64,000 nucleotides of DNA from contig CAVQPS010000006.1 of assembly GCA_963714795.1 (NCBI GenBank), positions 558,001 to 622,000 on the forward strand, given 5' to 3'. Below are positions 1-8,364 of this stretch, piece by piece. The notes under the pieces are model-generated. The model saw only the letters and a program-made list of their open reading frames with translations. It made no database searches and was not told where the DNA came from. Each line of letters begins with the position of its first letter. Position 1 is the first letter of the stretch. The stretch is from DATIXJ01 sp963714795. Its GTDB lineage: Bacteria > Bacteroidota > Ignavibacteria > UBA10030 > SZUA-254. The position numbers were made by a program, and so were the translations under genes.

Positions 1-921
1 GTCGTGTTATTTTCATTTGCCTCTGCGTTTGCGCTGTTCGTCAATATTTATGTTGGATTTAAAATTTTTGTCGGCAACCCGAAATACGCGGGCGGTGCAA
101 TTGCTCATATCGGACTTGCATTATTATTCCTCGGATTTGTTTCGAGTGCAAGATATGACGATAAAGCAACTGTTTCGCTCGAGGAAGGGAAATCCAAGGA
201 AATCCTCGGTGGAGAATACACATTAACGTATATGGGAAACCGCCAGATCGATAATGAACGATACGGGTTTACCGTGCAAGTCCGGCATGCCAATGAAACA
301 TACATGGTGATGCCCGTTATGAGATATAGTACGCAATCGAATAGTATGATGCGGCATCCCGACATTCTCAATATGTATACGAAAGATTTTTATATATCTC
401 CGCTATCCGTCGAATCTCCCGGCAATCAAACTCCAGAGTCATACACCTTTTCGAAGGGAGAAATCAAAGAAATTAACGGGCTCTCGGTAAAATTCATAGA
501 CTTTGATTTTTCCGACGAAGAAAAAGGGAAGATGGTCACCGGCGGTGATGTGACAATCGGAGTGATTCTTGAAGTGCAAAACAAAGGAGTGACGGAGCAG
601 ATCAAACCGTTATTCAAACGTACACAAAATGGACCCTCCTTTGTCCCTGCAACGTTATCGCATACCGATATTCATTTTACCATTGTCAAAATGCAGCCGA
701 ATAGGGAAGACCCTTCACAATCGAAGGTCGATATCTCCGTCTCCAACCCAACCGATGTTTCTCATAATCAGCCGAAAGCCGAAACCCTTGTTGTTGAAGC
801 GAGCATTAAGCCGTTTATCAATCTCGTTTGGATGGGGACTATTACTTTGATAGTCGGTTTCGCTGTTACAATTATCCGGAGAGTGCAGGAGGCAAGAGAA
901 AAAGAGGATCCTGGATCGTGA
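1..921 (+). CDS. ccmF: Cytochrome c-type biogenesis protein CcmF, C-terminal part (5' end outside window)
   Basis: The reading frame is open from the first base, so the N-terminal part, including the WWD haem-handling domain, lies upstream. The visible 306 residues have a membrane helix at the start, a second around residues 30-48 containing an AHIG histidine motif, a long periplasmic segment, and a final helix at about 269-290 (NLVWMGT...VGFAVTIIRR). This end pattern is typical of CcmF/CycK, the integral membrane subunit of the system I haem lyase that attaches haem to apocytochrome c. It fits the octaheme cytochrome encoded later in the window. The gene ends at a TGA followed directly by a hairpin shared with the converging genes. 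Family assignment is firm; the exact length is unknown because the gene is cut. Confidence 0.85.
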   Translation, partial: VVLFSFASAFALFVNIYVGFKIFVGNPKYAGGAIAHIGLALLFLGFVSSARYDDKATVSLEEGKSKEILGGEYTLTYMGNRQIDNERYGFTVQVRHANETYMVMPVMRYSTQSNSMMRHPDILNMYTKDFYISPLSVESPGNQTPESYTFSKGEIKEINGLSVKFIDFDFSDEEKGKMVTGGDVTIGVILEVQNKGVTEQIKPLFKRTQNGPSFVPATLSHTDIHFTIVKMQPNREDPSQSKVDISVSNPTDVSHNQPKAETLVVEASIKPFINLVWMGTITLIVGFAVTIIRRVQEAREKEDPGS

Positions 922-959
922 AAAAAAACCCGGAAGACCTGATCGATAGATCTTCCGGG
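921..959 (-). terminator. Intrinsic terminator between converging genes
   Basis: A 9-bp GC-rich stem (929-937 with 951-959) carries an A-run on its left side at 921-928. On the minus strand this reads as a hairpin followed by a U-run, so it mainly ends the minus-strand transcript of the HMA lipoprotein gene. It may also stop ccmF transcription. Confidence 0.7.
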
Positions 960-978
960 AAATTGTATTACTAAAGAA

Positions 979-1314
979 TTACCCGTCAATTTTACAACAT
1001 TTATCCAGCTTTTCGTACGCTTCCGTATTCCGTTTCTTATCGTTCGCATCATATCCGGCATTTGTAATTGCCGTTTCAATCGATCCGACATTTGTTTGAG
1101 TGGGAACATATTTCACCTCGACTGTTTTTGCCTTCACATCGACAGAAACAGATGTCACACCGTCAACGTGGTTGACAGCATTTTCAATAGTCTTTGCACA
1201 GGAACTGCAAACCATTGAATTTGCCTTGATCACAGTCGTTTCCATATCCTGTTTTTTCTGACAACCAACAAAGAACACGACCATCGTAACAATCATCAAT
1301 AAATATGTTTTCAT
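979..1314 (-). CDS. HMA-domain (MerP-like) lipoprotein
   Basis: The 111-residue protein begins with a lipoprotein signal ending in a lipobox with Cys18 (FVGC). It then has one heavy-metal-associated domain with the metal-binding pair Cys36-x-x-Cys39 in the usual MxCxxC setting. HMA domains bind Cu(I), Hg(II) or related soft metals, usually to pass them to a transporter. Here the domain is tethered to a membrane on the outside of the cytoplasm, so a periplasmic metal-carrier role is likely. A second CC pair near the C-terminus (KCCKID) could add ligands. An AAGGAG ribosome site lies 7 bases before the ATG. It is the last gene of a short minus-strand group with the DUF2318-like and Cys-rich proteins. 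The metal is not known from the sequence. Confidence 0.75.
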   Translation of the reverse strand: MKTYLLMIVTMVVFFVGCQKKQDMETTVIKANSMVCSSCAKTIENAVNHVDGVTSVSVDVKAKTVEVKYVPTQTNVGSIETAITNAGYDANDKKRNTEAYEKLDKCCKIDG

Positions 1315-1327
1315 TTGCTAACTCCTT

Positions 1328-2023
1328 TTATATGCGAATTTTCCAATGCTTAACAATTGATTCATCAATATGAACGTAATTTCCTTCGACCGTACTCGGA
1401 ATCGGCGCCGGCGGATATTTTTGACAATTTCCCTGAATCCCTTCCAGATTATTCAGCTTCCATCTCGTATCACAGTTGCCGCACGCTAATTCCGTTCCTT
1501 CGATATGAAACGTCTTGGAATTACACGGCTCGCATAACCGGACCGAAGTTACCAATTTTCCTTCCGGCGAAATATATGCAAGCAAGGGAATGACCGTATT
1601 TTCCGCCTGATAATCAAACTGAACGAATTTCTTTTCTAATAGAACCGAAAGCGGAAATGAGATAATTCCATTTTGGATATCGACAGAAATATTCTGCGGA
1701 TCAAGCTTGACATCGGTGAACATCGATGCCATTGCAACATCGGGTTGATTAGCAATGACGGGATTCGCACCTCCGGGAAGATGTTGTGTAAAGATAAAAA
1801 GAAACGTACCGCATAAAATCAGGGCAAGAACCGTATACGTAACTTTTGCCCTTGAAGACATCGGATGTCTGACAGCTCGTGAAGCGGAAGGAATTTCATG
1901 TCCCAACGACTGTGATACCACAGTTTCAGGAACCGGCGATTGCATTAACGAACCGCAGGAAGGACAAAATTTTGTCCCCTCACGAACCGTTGCACCGCAC
2001 GATGGACATTGCATAGAACTCAT
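1328..2023 (-). CDS. Zinc-ribbon membrane protein with DUF2318-like C-terminal domain
   Basis: The 231-residue protein has three parts. An N-terminal zinc ribbon carries Cys6/Cys9 and Cys20/Cys23. One membrane helix follows at about residues 61-80. The C-terminal domain has the pattern CxxC (about 164/167), a second CxxC in LACGNCDTRW (about 181/184), a further Cys near 200 and a YPPAPIP segment. That arrangement resembles the DUF2318 (Fe-S membrane protein, FtrD-like) family, often found with iron or copper uptake permeases. No permease gene sits beside it here, although the neighbours are also Cys-rich metal-binding candidates. The domain match is by motif memory only. It lies 13 bases upstream of the HMA lipoprotein and is probably co-transcribed with it. 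Confidence 0.65.
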   Translation of the reverse strand: MSSMQCPSCGATVREGTKFCPSCGSLMQSPVPETVVSQSLGHEIPSASRAVRHPMSSRAKVTYTVLALILCGTFLFIFTQHLPGGANPVIANQPDVAMASMFTDVKLDPQNISVDIQNGIISFPLSVLLEKKFVQFDYQAENTVIPLLAYISPEGKLVTSVRLCEPCNSKTFHIEGTELACGNCDTRWKLNNLEGIQGNCQKYPPAPIPSTVEGNYVHIDESIVKHWKIRI

Positions 2024-2052
2024 AAACCTGATATGGTCATTTCATACAAATT

Positions 2053-2089
2053 AAAAAATAAAAGCCGCCTCGTAACCCGAAGCGGCTTT
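2053..2089 (-). terminator. Intrinsic terminator of the Cys-rich protein gene
   Basis: An 8-bp stem AAAGCCGC (2061-2068) pairs with 2082-2089. An A-rich run at 2053-2060 reads as a U-tract on the minus strand, just after the stop of the Cys-rich gene. Confidence 0.65.
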
Positions 2090-2103
2090 CATGTAATAGA
2101 AAA

Positions 2104-2511
2104 TTAGTTGGTTCCTTTACCTTCAGTACTTTTATCTTGTGTGGATTTCGTGGCTTTGGAAGTTTTTGTTTTTCCGTTACAGCAATCAGACGATTTCCCG
2201 CTCACTTTTTTCAGTGACGCTTTGCTGTTTTTTGCCATCGGACAAGCAGCTTTGTCGGCAGCGGAACAATTAGACATTTTCGCCATATCGCATTTTGCAG
2301 ACGAACTCATTGATGCCTTTGTTCCCTTTTGACAGCATGAAGCTTTATCCGCATCAGTGCATTCGGCTTTGGCCTTTGTCGTCGAGGTGAGGGAAGCTTT
2401 GGTCATCTTTTGGCAACATGAGGCTTTATCGTCTCCTTTGCCGTATACAAAATTTATTGATAATGATACAGCAACAATGACTGATAAAACAAACAATAAA
2501 TGACGTTTCAT
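2104..2511 (-). CDS. Small Cys/Lys-rich exported protein, function unknown
   Basis: I chose the ATG at 2511 (135 residues) because a GGAG site precedes it and it gives a clean signal peptide (MKRHLLFVLSV... to about residue 24). A longer in-frame start at 2589 would put 26 unlikely residues in front. The mature part is almost all Lys, Ser, Thr, Ala and Cys. It has ten Cys residues, with the octapeptide DKASCCQK present twice, related DKAACP and SDCCNG elements, and a Lys/Thr-rich tail. No enzyme fold is apparent. The repeated Cys pairs and the neighbouring HMA and DUF2318-like genes suggest extracytoplasmic metal binding, but that is inference. A promoter-like sequence lies at 2550-2579. Confidence 0.6.
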   Translation of the reverse strand: MKRHLLFVLSVIVAVSLSINFVYGKGDDKASCCQKMTKASLTSTTKAKAECTDADKASCCQKGTKASMSSSAKCDMAKMSNCSAADKAACPMAKNSKASLKKVSGKSSDCCNGKTKTSKATKSTQDKSTEGKGTN

Positions 2512-2549
2512 AAAGAACTCCAAGATATATGAAGATTTGATGGTAGTAC

Positions 2550-2579
2550 AATGTACAAATTTTCTTTTATGAAAATCAA
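2550..2579 (-). promoter_or_regulatory. Candidate promoter for the Cys-rich protein gene
   Basis: On the minus strand a TTGATT (2574-2579) and TACATT (2550-2555) are separated by 18 bases, about 40 bases before the chosen ATG. The match is by eye. Confidence 0.35.
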
Positions 2580-2664
2580 GCAAATTCAATCAAGATTAAG
2601 ATATGTCTTTTTTGTATAGATTCACTATTATGAGAAAGGAAGTTTTGGCACGAATCATGGGGCA

Positions 2665-2700
2665 CAAAAAAATGCCCATTAACTCTGAGGCCAATGGGCA
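2665..2700 (-). terminator. Intrinsic terminator of the regulator gene
   Basis: An 8-bp stem (2673-2680 with 2693-2700) is flanked by eight A residues at 2665-2672, which become the U-tract on the minus strand, 25 bases after the stop of the regulator gene. Confidence 0.75.
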
Positions 2701-2724
2701 ATTCTTTAAGACCATCGTGTCATT

Positions 2725-3618
2725 TTATCGTTTATCTTGGGAAGTCGGAATGTGAAATTTTTTCAACCGATACCGCAGATTGGCTTCAGAAAGTTTCAAA
2801 ATCGATGCGGTCTTACTCTGGTTGTTACCTACGGAATCCAGAACACGTTCAATAAGTCGTTTTTCCAGATTGTACAACGACTTATCAAATGAGAACGGTT
2901 GTTTCGATTTGATATTGGTAATAATTCCTTCGAGTTGCGCATATTCATCGATGAGTGATTCGGGCAATTCGAGATAATCGGATGAAGATGAAAAAACCGC
3001 ACGCTCAACGACGGATTTCAACTCACGCACATTTTCTTTCCATTCCCGCCGGACAAGGAAATCCATCGTATTGGCATCGACAATTTTTTGCCGCGTACCG
3101 GTACTTTCCGCAACCTTCTTTGTAAAGTATTCGACGAGGAACGGAATATCGCTTTGCCTCTGAAGCAACGACGGTATTGTGACAAATTCATAACTCTTGA
3201 TCAGATCGAATAATTCCCCGAGAATTATTTTTTCACGTTGCATATCCGAAATCGATTTTGTCGAGGTGATAATAATCTGAATAAACGGCTTCTTCGGCAA
3301 CGCCTTGATCAAACGGAGAATATATGACTGCTGGAGAAAAGAAAATTTTTCAATTTCCTGAACGACAATCAGGGAAATATCTTTTTTTTCTTCTGAAATC
3401 ATACTCAGGATTTCCGAATCCGGCATCCCATGCGTTACCACATTGGCGGTACCCTTGACTCCCATTGCGTCATAAATTAATCGCGTAACGACACCCTTGC
3501 CGCTCCCGGCATCCCCCTTCAGGACCAACGGATGCTGACTCTTTGCCAGTTGTAGAATTTCTTTTCGAAGACGCTTCATAGGTATGCTTTCGCCTATGAG
3601 TTCCGGGCTTGATTCCAT
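2725..3618 (-). CDS. Sigma-54-activator-like AAA+ regulator with Fis-type HTH, lacking GAFTGA
   Basis: The 297-residue protein has the layout of the central and C-terminal parts of bacterial enhancer-binding proteins. Walker A is GDAGSGKG (residues 35-42). Later come the RQSDIPFL segment (about 154-161), the sensor II region WKENVREL (about 193-200), and a C-terminal Fis-type helix-turn-helix (about 262-292) with the KTASILKLS pattern. There is no N-terminal receiver or GAF domain. The GAFTGA loop that contacts sigma-54 is absent, and the segment between Walker A and B is shortened. Walker B is degenerate, with Gln-Glu (87-88) where Asp-Glu is expected. It may therefore bind DNA and perhaps ATP without activating sigma-54 in the normal way. 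Its target is unknown. It is monocistronic, and the long AT-rich region upstream separates it from a divergent peptidase gene. Confidence 0.75.
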   Translation of the reverse strand: MESSPELIGESIPMKRLRKEILQLAKSQHPLVLKGDAGSGKGVVTRLIYDAMGVKGTANVVTHGMPDSEILSMISEEKKDISLIVVQEIEKFSFLQQSYILRLIKALPKKPFIQIIITSTKSISDMQREKIILGELFDLIKSYEFVTIPSLLQRQSDIPFLVEYFTKKVAESTGTRQKIVDANTMDFLVRREWKENVRELKSVVERAVFSSSSDYLELPESLIDEYAQLEGIITNIKSKQPFSFDKSLYNLEKRLIERVLDSVGNNQSKTASILKLSEANLRYRLKKFHIPTSQDKR

Positions 3619-4148
3619 TATCGGTTTGACCTTTCAGAAAAAAATATTAAGAAACACTTTTTTAAAAATTATGGATCGTTATTGCATGAAAATATTTTTA
3701 AAAATATTTTAGCACACTCACCAGTGAAGCCGCCACAAAATAAAATAATTTCAAATGACATCCAAGCAATTTTTAAAAAAATTTTCTGCGATTTATCGAG
3801 GCAAAGAAAAATATTATCTCGAATTAATTTTTTGTAATGACGATTCATCGCAGAATTTTTTTATCACAAAAAATATAATATTTGAAGCAAACAATCTCGG
3901 CCGAACTTGAAAAGTAAAACGATGCTCGCAAGATTTCATAAAAAATTGATAAATATTTTTAGAAAATGAAACAGGAAGACGGAACTGCGAGAACACGTTT
4001 TCCCCGGTAAAAGATTTTGCTAAACAAAAGGGATATCCAATGTTGATTTTGGCCGGAAAGTGATTTTAAGCATTTCATTCCAAAATTTTGTATTTTTAAG
4101 CACGCCAAAATCTTAGCCCACAAATTCATCAATAAAAAGGAGTAGGGA
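3619..4148. other. Long AT-rich intergenic region with inverted repeats
   Basis: This 530-base gap separates the divergent regulator and peptidase genes. It is much richer in A and T than the flanking genes. I see no convincing gene; a 60-codon minus-strand frame at 3814-3996 has no ribosome site or recognisable protein. Apart from the palindrome listed separately, ATCGCAGAAT (3847-3856) is inverted relative to ATTTTCTGCGAT (3781-3792), and ATTTTAAGCA-like words occur at about 4063 and 4095. The region presumably holds both promoters and perhaps operators. An AAGGAG site at about 4136-4141 belongs to the peptidase gene. Confidence 0.5.
3689..3710. repeat. 22-bp perfect AT palindrome
   Basis: The 22 bases from 3689 to 3710 are identical to their reverse complement (AAAATATTTTT and its inverse). 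The palindrome sits about 70 bases before the regulator start. It could be an operator or an AT-rich structural element. In so AT-rich a region chance is also possible. Confidence 0.55.
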
Positions 4149-6188
4149 ATGGTTAAGCATTATTACATAGTTATCTGCGCGGTTGCACTGTTGTTATCGG
4201 TTGGATTTATGGCCAAACCGTCAAATGACAGCAATATAAAACCGATTGATACGCGAAATTTCGATACTTCGGTAAAGCCATCCGAAGATTTTTATCAATA
4301 CGCCAATGGGGGATGGATATCTAAAAATCCAATCCCGCCCGATCAAAGTCGGTGGGGAAGCTTTAACGAAGTACAAGAACGCAATTTTGTTATTCTTCAT
4401 GATATTCTTGAAAATGCAGCAAAGAATTCCGGCGAAGAGGGAAGCAACATCCAAAAGGTCGGCGATTTTTATTTTAGCGGCATGGACTCTGCACATATCG
4501 AAGAAGCGGGCGCAAAACCGCTGGAAGCGGAATTTAAACGCATCGACGCCATCAAAGATGAGACCGATCTTCAAGCAGAAATTGCCCATCTTCACACGAT
4601 TGAAATCGGTGTTCCGTTTGCTTTCTTCATCGAACAGGATGCGAAAAATAGTACGGAAGAAATCGCACAACTTTTTCAGAGCGGGCTGGGACTTCCCGAC
4701 CGTGATTACTACACGAAGACCGACGACAAATCAAAAGACTTGCGCGATAAATATGTGGCACATCTTGTCAATACATTTACGTTACTCGGAGACGACCCTT
4801 CAACAGCATCGGCAAATGCAAAAATCGTCATGGATATGGAAACGCGCCTTGCAAATGCATCGATGACGCGTGTCGATATGCGTGACCCTGAAAAGATTTA
4901 TCACAAAATGTCAATCAACGACCTCGGAAAACTGACGCAAGCATTTTCGTGGGTAAAATATTTCAATGATATTGGTGTGAAAGATCCGGGGAAGATCAAT
5001 GTGGGACAACCGGATTTTATGAAAGAAGTATCCGCGATGATCTCCGATGTTCCTTTACCGAATTGGAAAACCTATTTGCGATGGCATCTCATCGGTGAAT
5101 ATGGAAACTACTTAAGTTCCGGATTTGTGAATGAAGATTTTAATTTCTTCGGTAAAACATTAACCGGCCAAAAAGAATTACGCCCGCGGTGGAAACGAAT
5201 CCTTGTAACGGTTGACGGTGATATCGGAGAGGCATTAGGTCAATTATACGTTGCCAAAGCATTCACTCCTGAAGCCAAGGCACGTGCAGTCCAGCTCGTT
5301 GCAAACCTTCGCTCTTCGCTTCATAACAGAATTGAAAACCTGGTATGGATGAGTGAGACAACCAAGAAACAAGCTTTGAAAAAGCTCGATGCATTTACCG
5401 TAAAAATCGGCTATCCGGATAAATGGCGCGATTATTCTTCGTTAAAGATTGATCGAGGTCCGTACGTTTTGAATGTCATGCGTGCGTATGAATTTGAATT
5501 CAAAAGAAATCTGAATAAAATCGGAAAACCTGTCGACCGGACCGAATGGGGAATGACACCGCCGACGGTCAATGCGTATTACAATCCATCGATGAATGAG
5601 ATTGTTTTCCCTGCCGGGATTTTGCAACCTCCGTTTTTCTACTCTGATGCGGATGAAGCCGTCAATTACGGCGGGATCGGTGCAGTGATCGGTCACGAAA
5701 TGACGCACGGCTTCGACGACGAAGGAAGGCAATTCGATGCAGAAGGCAACTTGAAAGACTGGTGGACGTCGGACGATTCCGCCAAATATACTGAACGCAC
5801 AAAGCTTGTTGAAGAAGAATTCGACGGATTTGTCGCTATCGATACACTCCACGTCAACGGCAAACTGACGCTTGGTGAAAACCTGGCTGACCTCGGAGGT
5901 CTAACAGTCGCTTATGCCGCTCTTGAAAAGGAGCTGGAAGGAAAATCACGGGAAAAAATTGACGGATTCACCCCGGAGCAACGGTTCTTTTTATCGTTCG
6001 CCCAAATTTGGAGAAGTAATATCCGTCCTGAGAACCAACGAATGCGGCTCATCACCGATCCACATTCACCGGGAAGGTTCCGCTGTATCGGACCGATCTC
6101 GAATATGGTTGAATTCAAGCAAGCGTTTGATATTCCTGACGACTCACCGATGATGCGCAGTATCGGCAAACGCGTCAAAATTTGGTAA
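4149..6188 (+). CDS. M13 family zinc metallopeptidase (PepO/neprilysin-like)
   Basis: The 679-residue protein has the usual length and layout of M13 peptidases. An N-terminal hydrophobic segment (residues 5-22) directs export. The substrate-binding NAYYNPS motif and the following IVFPAGIL strand precede the zinc site HEMTH (516-520), and ENLAD (577-581) supplies the third zinc ligand Glu577 and the Asp partner. The C-terminus ends in the typical short VKIW form. These enzymes cut peptides outside the cytoplasm. An AAGGAG site lies 7 bases before the ATG. The gene stands alone, between the long AT-rich region and a strong terminator. Conservation of all catalytic residues suggests an active enzyme; the natural substrate is unknown. 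Confidence 0.93.
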   Translation: MVKHYYIVICAVALLLSVGFMAKPSNDSNIKPIDTRNFDTSVKPSEDFYQYANGGWISKNPIPPDQSRWGSFNEVQERNFVILHDILENAAKNSGEEGSNIQKVGDFYFSGMDSAHIEEAGAKPLEAEFKRIDAIKDETDLQAEIAHLHTIEIGVPFAFFIEQDAKNSTEEIAQLFQSGLGLPDRDYYTKTDDKSKDLRDKYVAHLVNTFTLLGDDPSTASANAKIVMDMETRLANASMTRVDMRDPEKIYHKMSINDLGKLTQAFSWVKYFNDIGVKDPGKINVGQPDFMKEVSAMISDVPLPNWKTYLRWHLIGEYGNYLSSGFVNEDFNFFGKTLTGQKELRPRWKRILVTVDGDIGEALGQLYVAKAFTPEAKARAVQLVANLRSSLHNRIENLVWMSETTKKQALKKLDAFTVKIGYPDKWRDYSSLKIDRGPYVLNVMRAYEFEFKRNLNKIGKPVDRTEWGMTPPTVNAYYNPSMNEIVFPAGILQPPFFYSDADEAVNYGGIGAVIGHEMTHGFDDEGRQFDAEGNLKDWWTSDDSAKYTERTKLVEEEFDGFVAIDTLHVNGKLTLGENLADLGGLTVAYAALEKELEGKSREKIDGFTPEQRFFLSFAQIWRSNIRPENQRMRLITDPHSPGRFRCIGPISNMVEFKQAFDIPDDSPMMRSIGKRVKIW

Positions 6189-6210
6189 GATAAAAAACAT
6201 ATGGCTAGAA

Positions 6211-6249
6211 AATCCCGGTTGTCATTATCGGCCGGGATTTTGTTTTTTA
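6211..6249 (+). terminator. Intrinsic terminator of the M13 peptidase gene
   Basis: An 8-bp stem AATCCCGG (6211-6218) with CCGGGATT (6232-6239) is followed by a T-rich run up to 6249. Confidence 0.8.
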
Positions 6250-6381
6250 TGCAGATCGAAATTTCTTAGCGGGAAAAAAAACATAATTATTTCTCACCGG
6301 AGGGAGAAGATCGTTTTATAGCATTTATTGTTTCTTCTTTTGGATGTAAATACTCTTTTCAGTAGATTGATTTTAGAACGA

Positions 6382-6410
6382 TTGTTTTCCCAAAAAGGGT
6401 TCAGTATAAG
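6382..6410 (+). promoter_or_regulatory. Candidate promoter for the YgfZ-like gene
   Basis: TTGTTT (6382-6387) and TATAAG (6405-6410) are separated by 17 bases. Transcription would start about one or two bases before the ATG at 6419. The mRNA would then be almost leaderless, which agrees with the lack of a ribosome site. Confidence 0.35.
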
Positions 6411-6418
6411 CGCTAGAT

Positions 6419-7375
6419 ATGAATAACAAATCTCTCGAACAACAATATGCGGCGGTTTTTACTTCCGGTGGATTGTATGAAGAAGTCCTGGAATATATTT
6501 TTTTATCCGGAGCAGAATCTCTCGAATTTCTTCATCGGATATCGACGAATGCACTGGTCGACATGGACATAAACAGCGCTCGATATACGGTCCTTCAAAC
6601 TGAAAAAGCAAAAATTATCGATCTGTCCATCGCTATCAGGAAACCCGACGGCGTCATGATTGTTACGGGCAAAGGAAAATCGGAGTATGTAAAACAGTGG
6701 TTGGAAAAATTTATCATTACTGAACAGATTGAAATACATTACCCGGCAAATGAATTTTCATCAATTTCACTCATTCTACCCAAAGAACATTCTAAGAGTT
6801 CTCTGTTGGAAAATAATTTCGCCCCCGTACCGGATATCACCATCTTTATTGATCCGTTATGGAGCAATTTCAAAATGTATCGCTTCATCGGTCCACAAAA
6901 GATTATTGTAAAAAAAATTGATGACTTAAAAATTCATTTTTCACCGATCGATGAAAAAATATTCGAATCGCTTCGAATAGAGCAGGGGATTCCTATCTCC
7001 GGAAAAGAACTGACGGAGCAGGTCAATCCGTTAGAAGCAGGACTGGAATCACAAATCAGTTTTACGAAGGGATGTTATATCGGGCAGGAGGTTATTGCCC
7101 GCATTGATACATACAAAAAGCTTCAAAGGAAAATATCAGGATTGATTATCGATTCTACTGAAGTAATGCCGGCACTCGATGGTAGCACGGTTTTCGAAAC
7201 GAGCCATGAAATCGGATGGGTGACGAGTTCAACATGGTCTTACAGCTTGAAGCGATTTATTGCCTTAGGATATATTCAAACACAAGCAGAATCTTCTTTC
7301 GTAGAATTGAAAAATCCATTATATTCAAACGGTATTAAAGCAAAAATCTCAAGTCTTCCTTTTGAAATTTTGTGA
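6419..7375 (+). CDS. ygfZ: YgfZ/GcvT-like folate-binding protein
   Basis: The 318-residue protein carries the family signature KGCYIGQE at residues 217-224, where Cys219 is the conserved Cys of the YgfZ (COG0354) family. The N-terminal region has the GcvT-like folate-binding fold pattern (FLHRISTNALVDM), and a C-terminal barrel segment ends with GYI and a short KAKISSLPF tail. YgfZ proteins use tetrahydrofolate in the repair or assembly of some iron-sulphur enzymes, including tRNA-thiolation MiaB. No ribosome site is visible before the ATG. It is followed 101 bases later by the LOG-family gene on the same strand. Confidence 0.85.
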   Translation: MNNKSLEQQYAAVFTSGGLYEEVLEYIFLSGAESLEFLHRISTNALVDMDINSARYTVLQTEKAKIIDLSIAIRKPDGVMIVTGKGKSEYVKQWLEKFIITEQIEIHYPANEFSSISLILPKEHSKSSLLENNFAPVPDITIFIDPLWSNFKMYRFIGPQKIIVKKIDDLKIHFSPIDEKIFESLRIEQGIPISGKELTEQVNPLEAGLESQISFTKGCYIGQEVIARIDTYKKLQRKISGLIIDSTEVMPALDGSTVFETSHEIGWVTSSTWSYSLKRFIALGYIQTQAESSFVELKNPLYSNGIKAKISSLPFEIL

Positions 7376-7476
7376 TTTGTTGAATAATATTTTCATGTGG
7401 TGGTTTAAAAGAATGGACTTGAAATTATATTACAATGAATTTGAAGAATTATAAATCAAAATTTGCTTAAAGGAGA

Positions 7477-8298
7477 ATGATGCGATATTCCAAGGCCTAT
7501 GACAATGCAAAGTTTCTTAATAGTCCGCAGGGTAGAACAATCCGGATTCTTTCCGAATTCTTAGAACCCTCACAACGGTTTCGAAAGGAAGGCATTCGAA
7601 ATACAATTGTGGTTTTTGGATCAGCGCGATTGCACTCCAAAACCGAAGCTCGAAAACAACTGCGAATGGTACAGAAAAAAATCGGGACCAAGAAATTGCT
7701 TTCTTCCCGAGATAAAGAAGAGCTTCAAAAAGCAACCATAGCTTTCGCAATGTCAGAATATTATGAAGATGCAGTTAAACTGACTGCAATGCTCTCGCGG
7801 TGGTCGAAAACGTTAAAAGCAGAACATCAATTTGCTATTTGCTCGGGCGGCGGACCCGGAATAATGGAAGCAGCAAACAAAGGAGCAAAAAGTGTCCGTG
7901 GAAAATCTGTCGGGTTAAATATCAGTCTTCCTTTCGAACAAACCTCTAACCGATTTATTTCAAAGAATTTAGGCTTCGAGTTTCATTACTTTTTCATGAG
8001 AAAATTCTGGTTTGTTTACTTAGCCAAAGCCATGATCATGTTCCCCGGAGGATTCGGGACGTTAGATGAACTTATGGAAGTATTGACTCTTCTCCAGACA
8101 AAAAAAGTCAAAAAACCCCTTCCCATCATTCTTTATGGAAGTCAATATTGGAATGAGATCATTAATTTCGAATCGATGATAAAATATCAAACGATTTCAT
8201 TGGACGACCGGCATTTATTCCGGTTTGCCGATACACCGGAAGAAGCTTTTAATTATCTCAAGGAATCTCTGATAACTCTTTATCATTCAAAGAAATAA
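7477..8298 (+). CDS. LOG family (TIGR00730-like) Rossmann-fold protein
   Basis: The protein of 273 residues has the two nucleotide-binding signatures of the LOG/lysine-decarboxylase-like family: SGGGPGIMEAANKGA (about 122-136) and PGGFGTLDE (190-198). The second is the PGGxGTxxE motif of cytokinin-riboside 5'-monophosphate phosphoribohydrolases. It is longer at the N-terminus than plant LOG proteins, with about 60 extra residues including a basic stretch. Bacterial members of this longer group often act on nucleotide monophosphates, but the substrate here is not known. Two consecutive ATG codons are possible starts. The AGGAG site at 7471-7475 is better spaced for the second (7480) than for the first (7477). 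It lies just upstream of the tmRNA gene. Confidence 0.8.
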   Translation: MMRYSKAYDNAKFLNSPQGRTIRILSEFLEPSQRFRKEGIRNTIVVFGSARLHSKTEARKQLRMVQKKIGTKKLLSSRDKEELQKATIAFAMSEYYEDAVKLTAMLSRWSKTLKAEHQFAICSGGGPGIMEAANKGAKSVRGKSVGLNISLPFEQTSNRFISKNLGFEFHYFFMRKFWFVYLAKAMIMFPGGFGTLDELMEVLTLLQTKKVKKPLPIILYGSQYWNEIINFESMIKYQTISLDDRHLFRFADTPEEAFNYLKESLITLYHSKK

Positions 8299-8328
8299 AT
8301 GTGATACAACAACCAATTTCTCTAGAAG

Positions 8329-8357
8329 TTGAATACCGAAATAAAATGTATTATATT
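8329..8357 (+). promoter_or_regulatory. Promoter of the tmRNA gene
   Basis: TTGAAT (8329-8334) and TATATT (8352-8357) are exactly 17 bases apart. The tmRNA 5' end (8365) begins 7 bases after the -10 element, which is the expected distance. Confidence 0.65.
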
Positions 8358-8364
8358 GGTATGA

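Noticed and set aside
3814..3996. 60-codon minus-strand frame in the AT-rich gap
   Set aside because: It has no ribosome site, biased AT-driven composition and no family resemblance.
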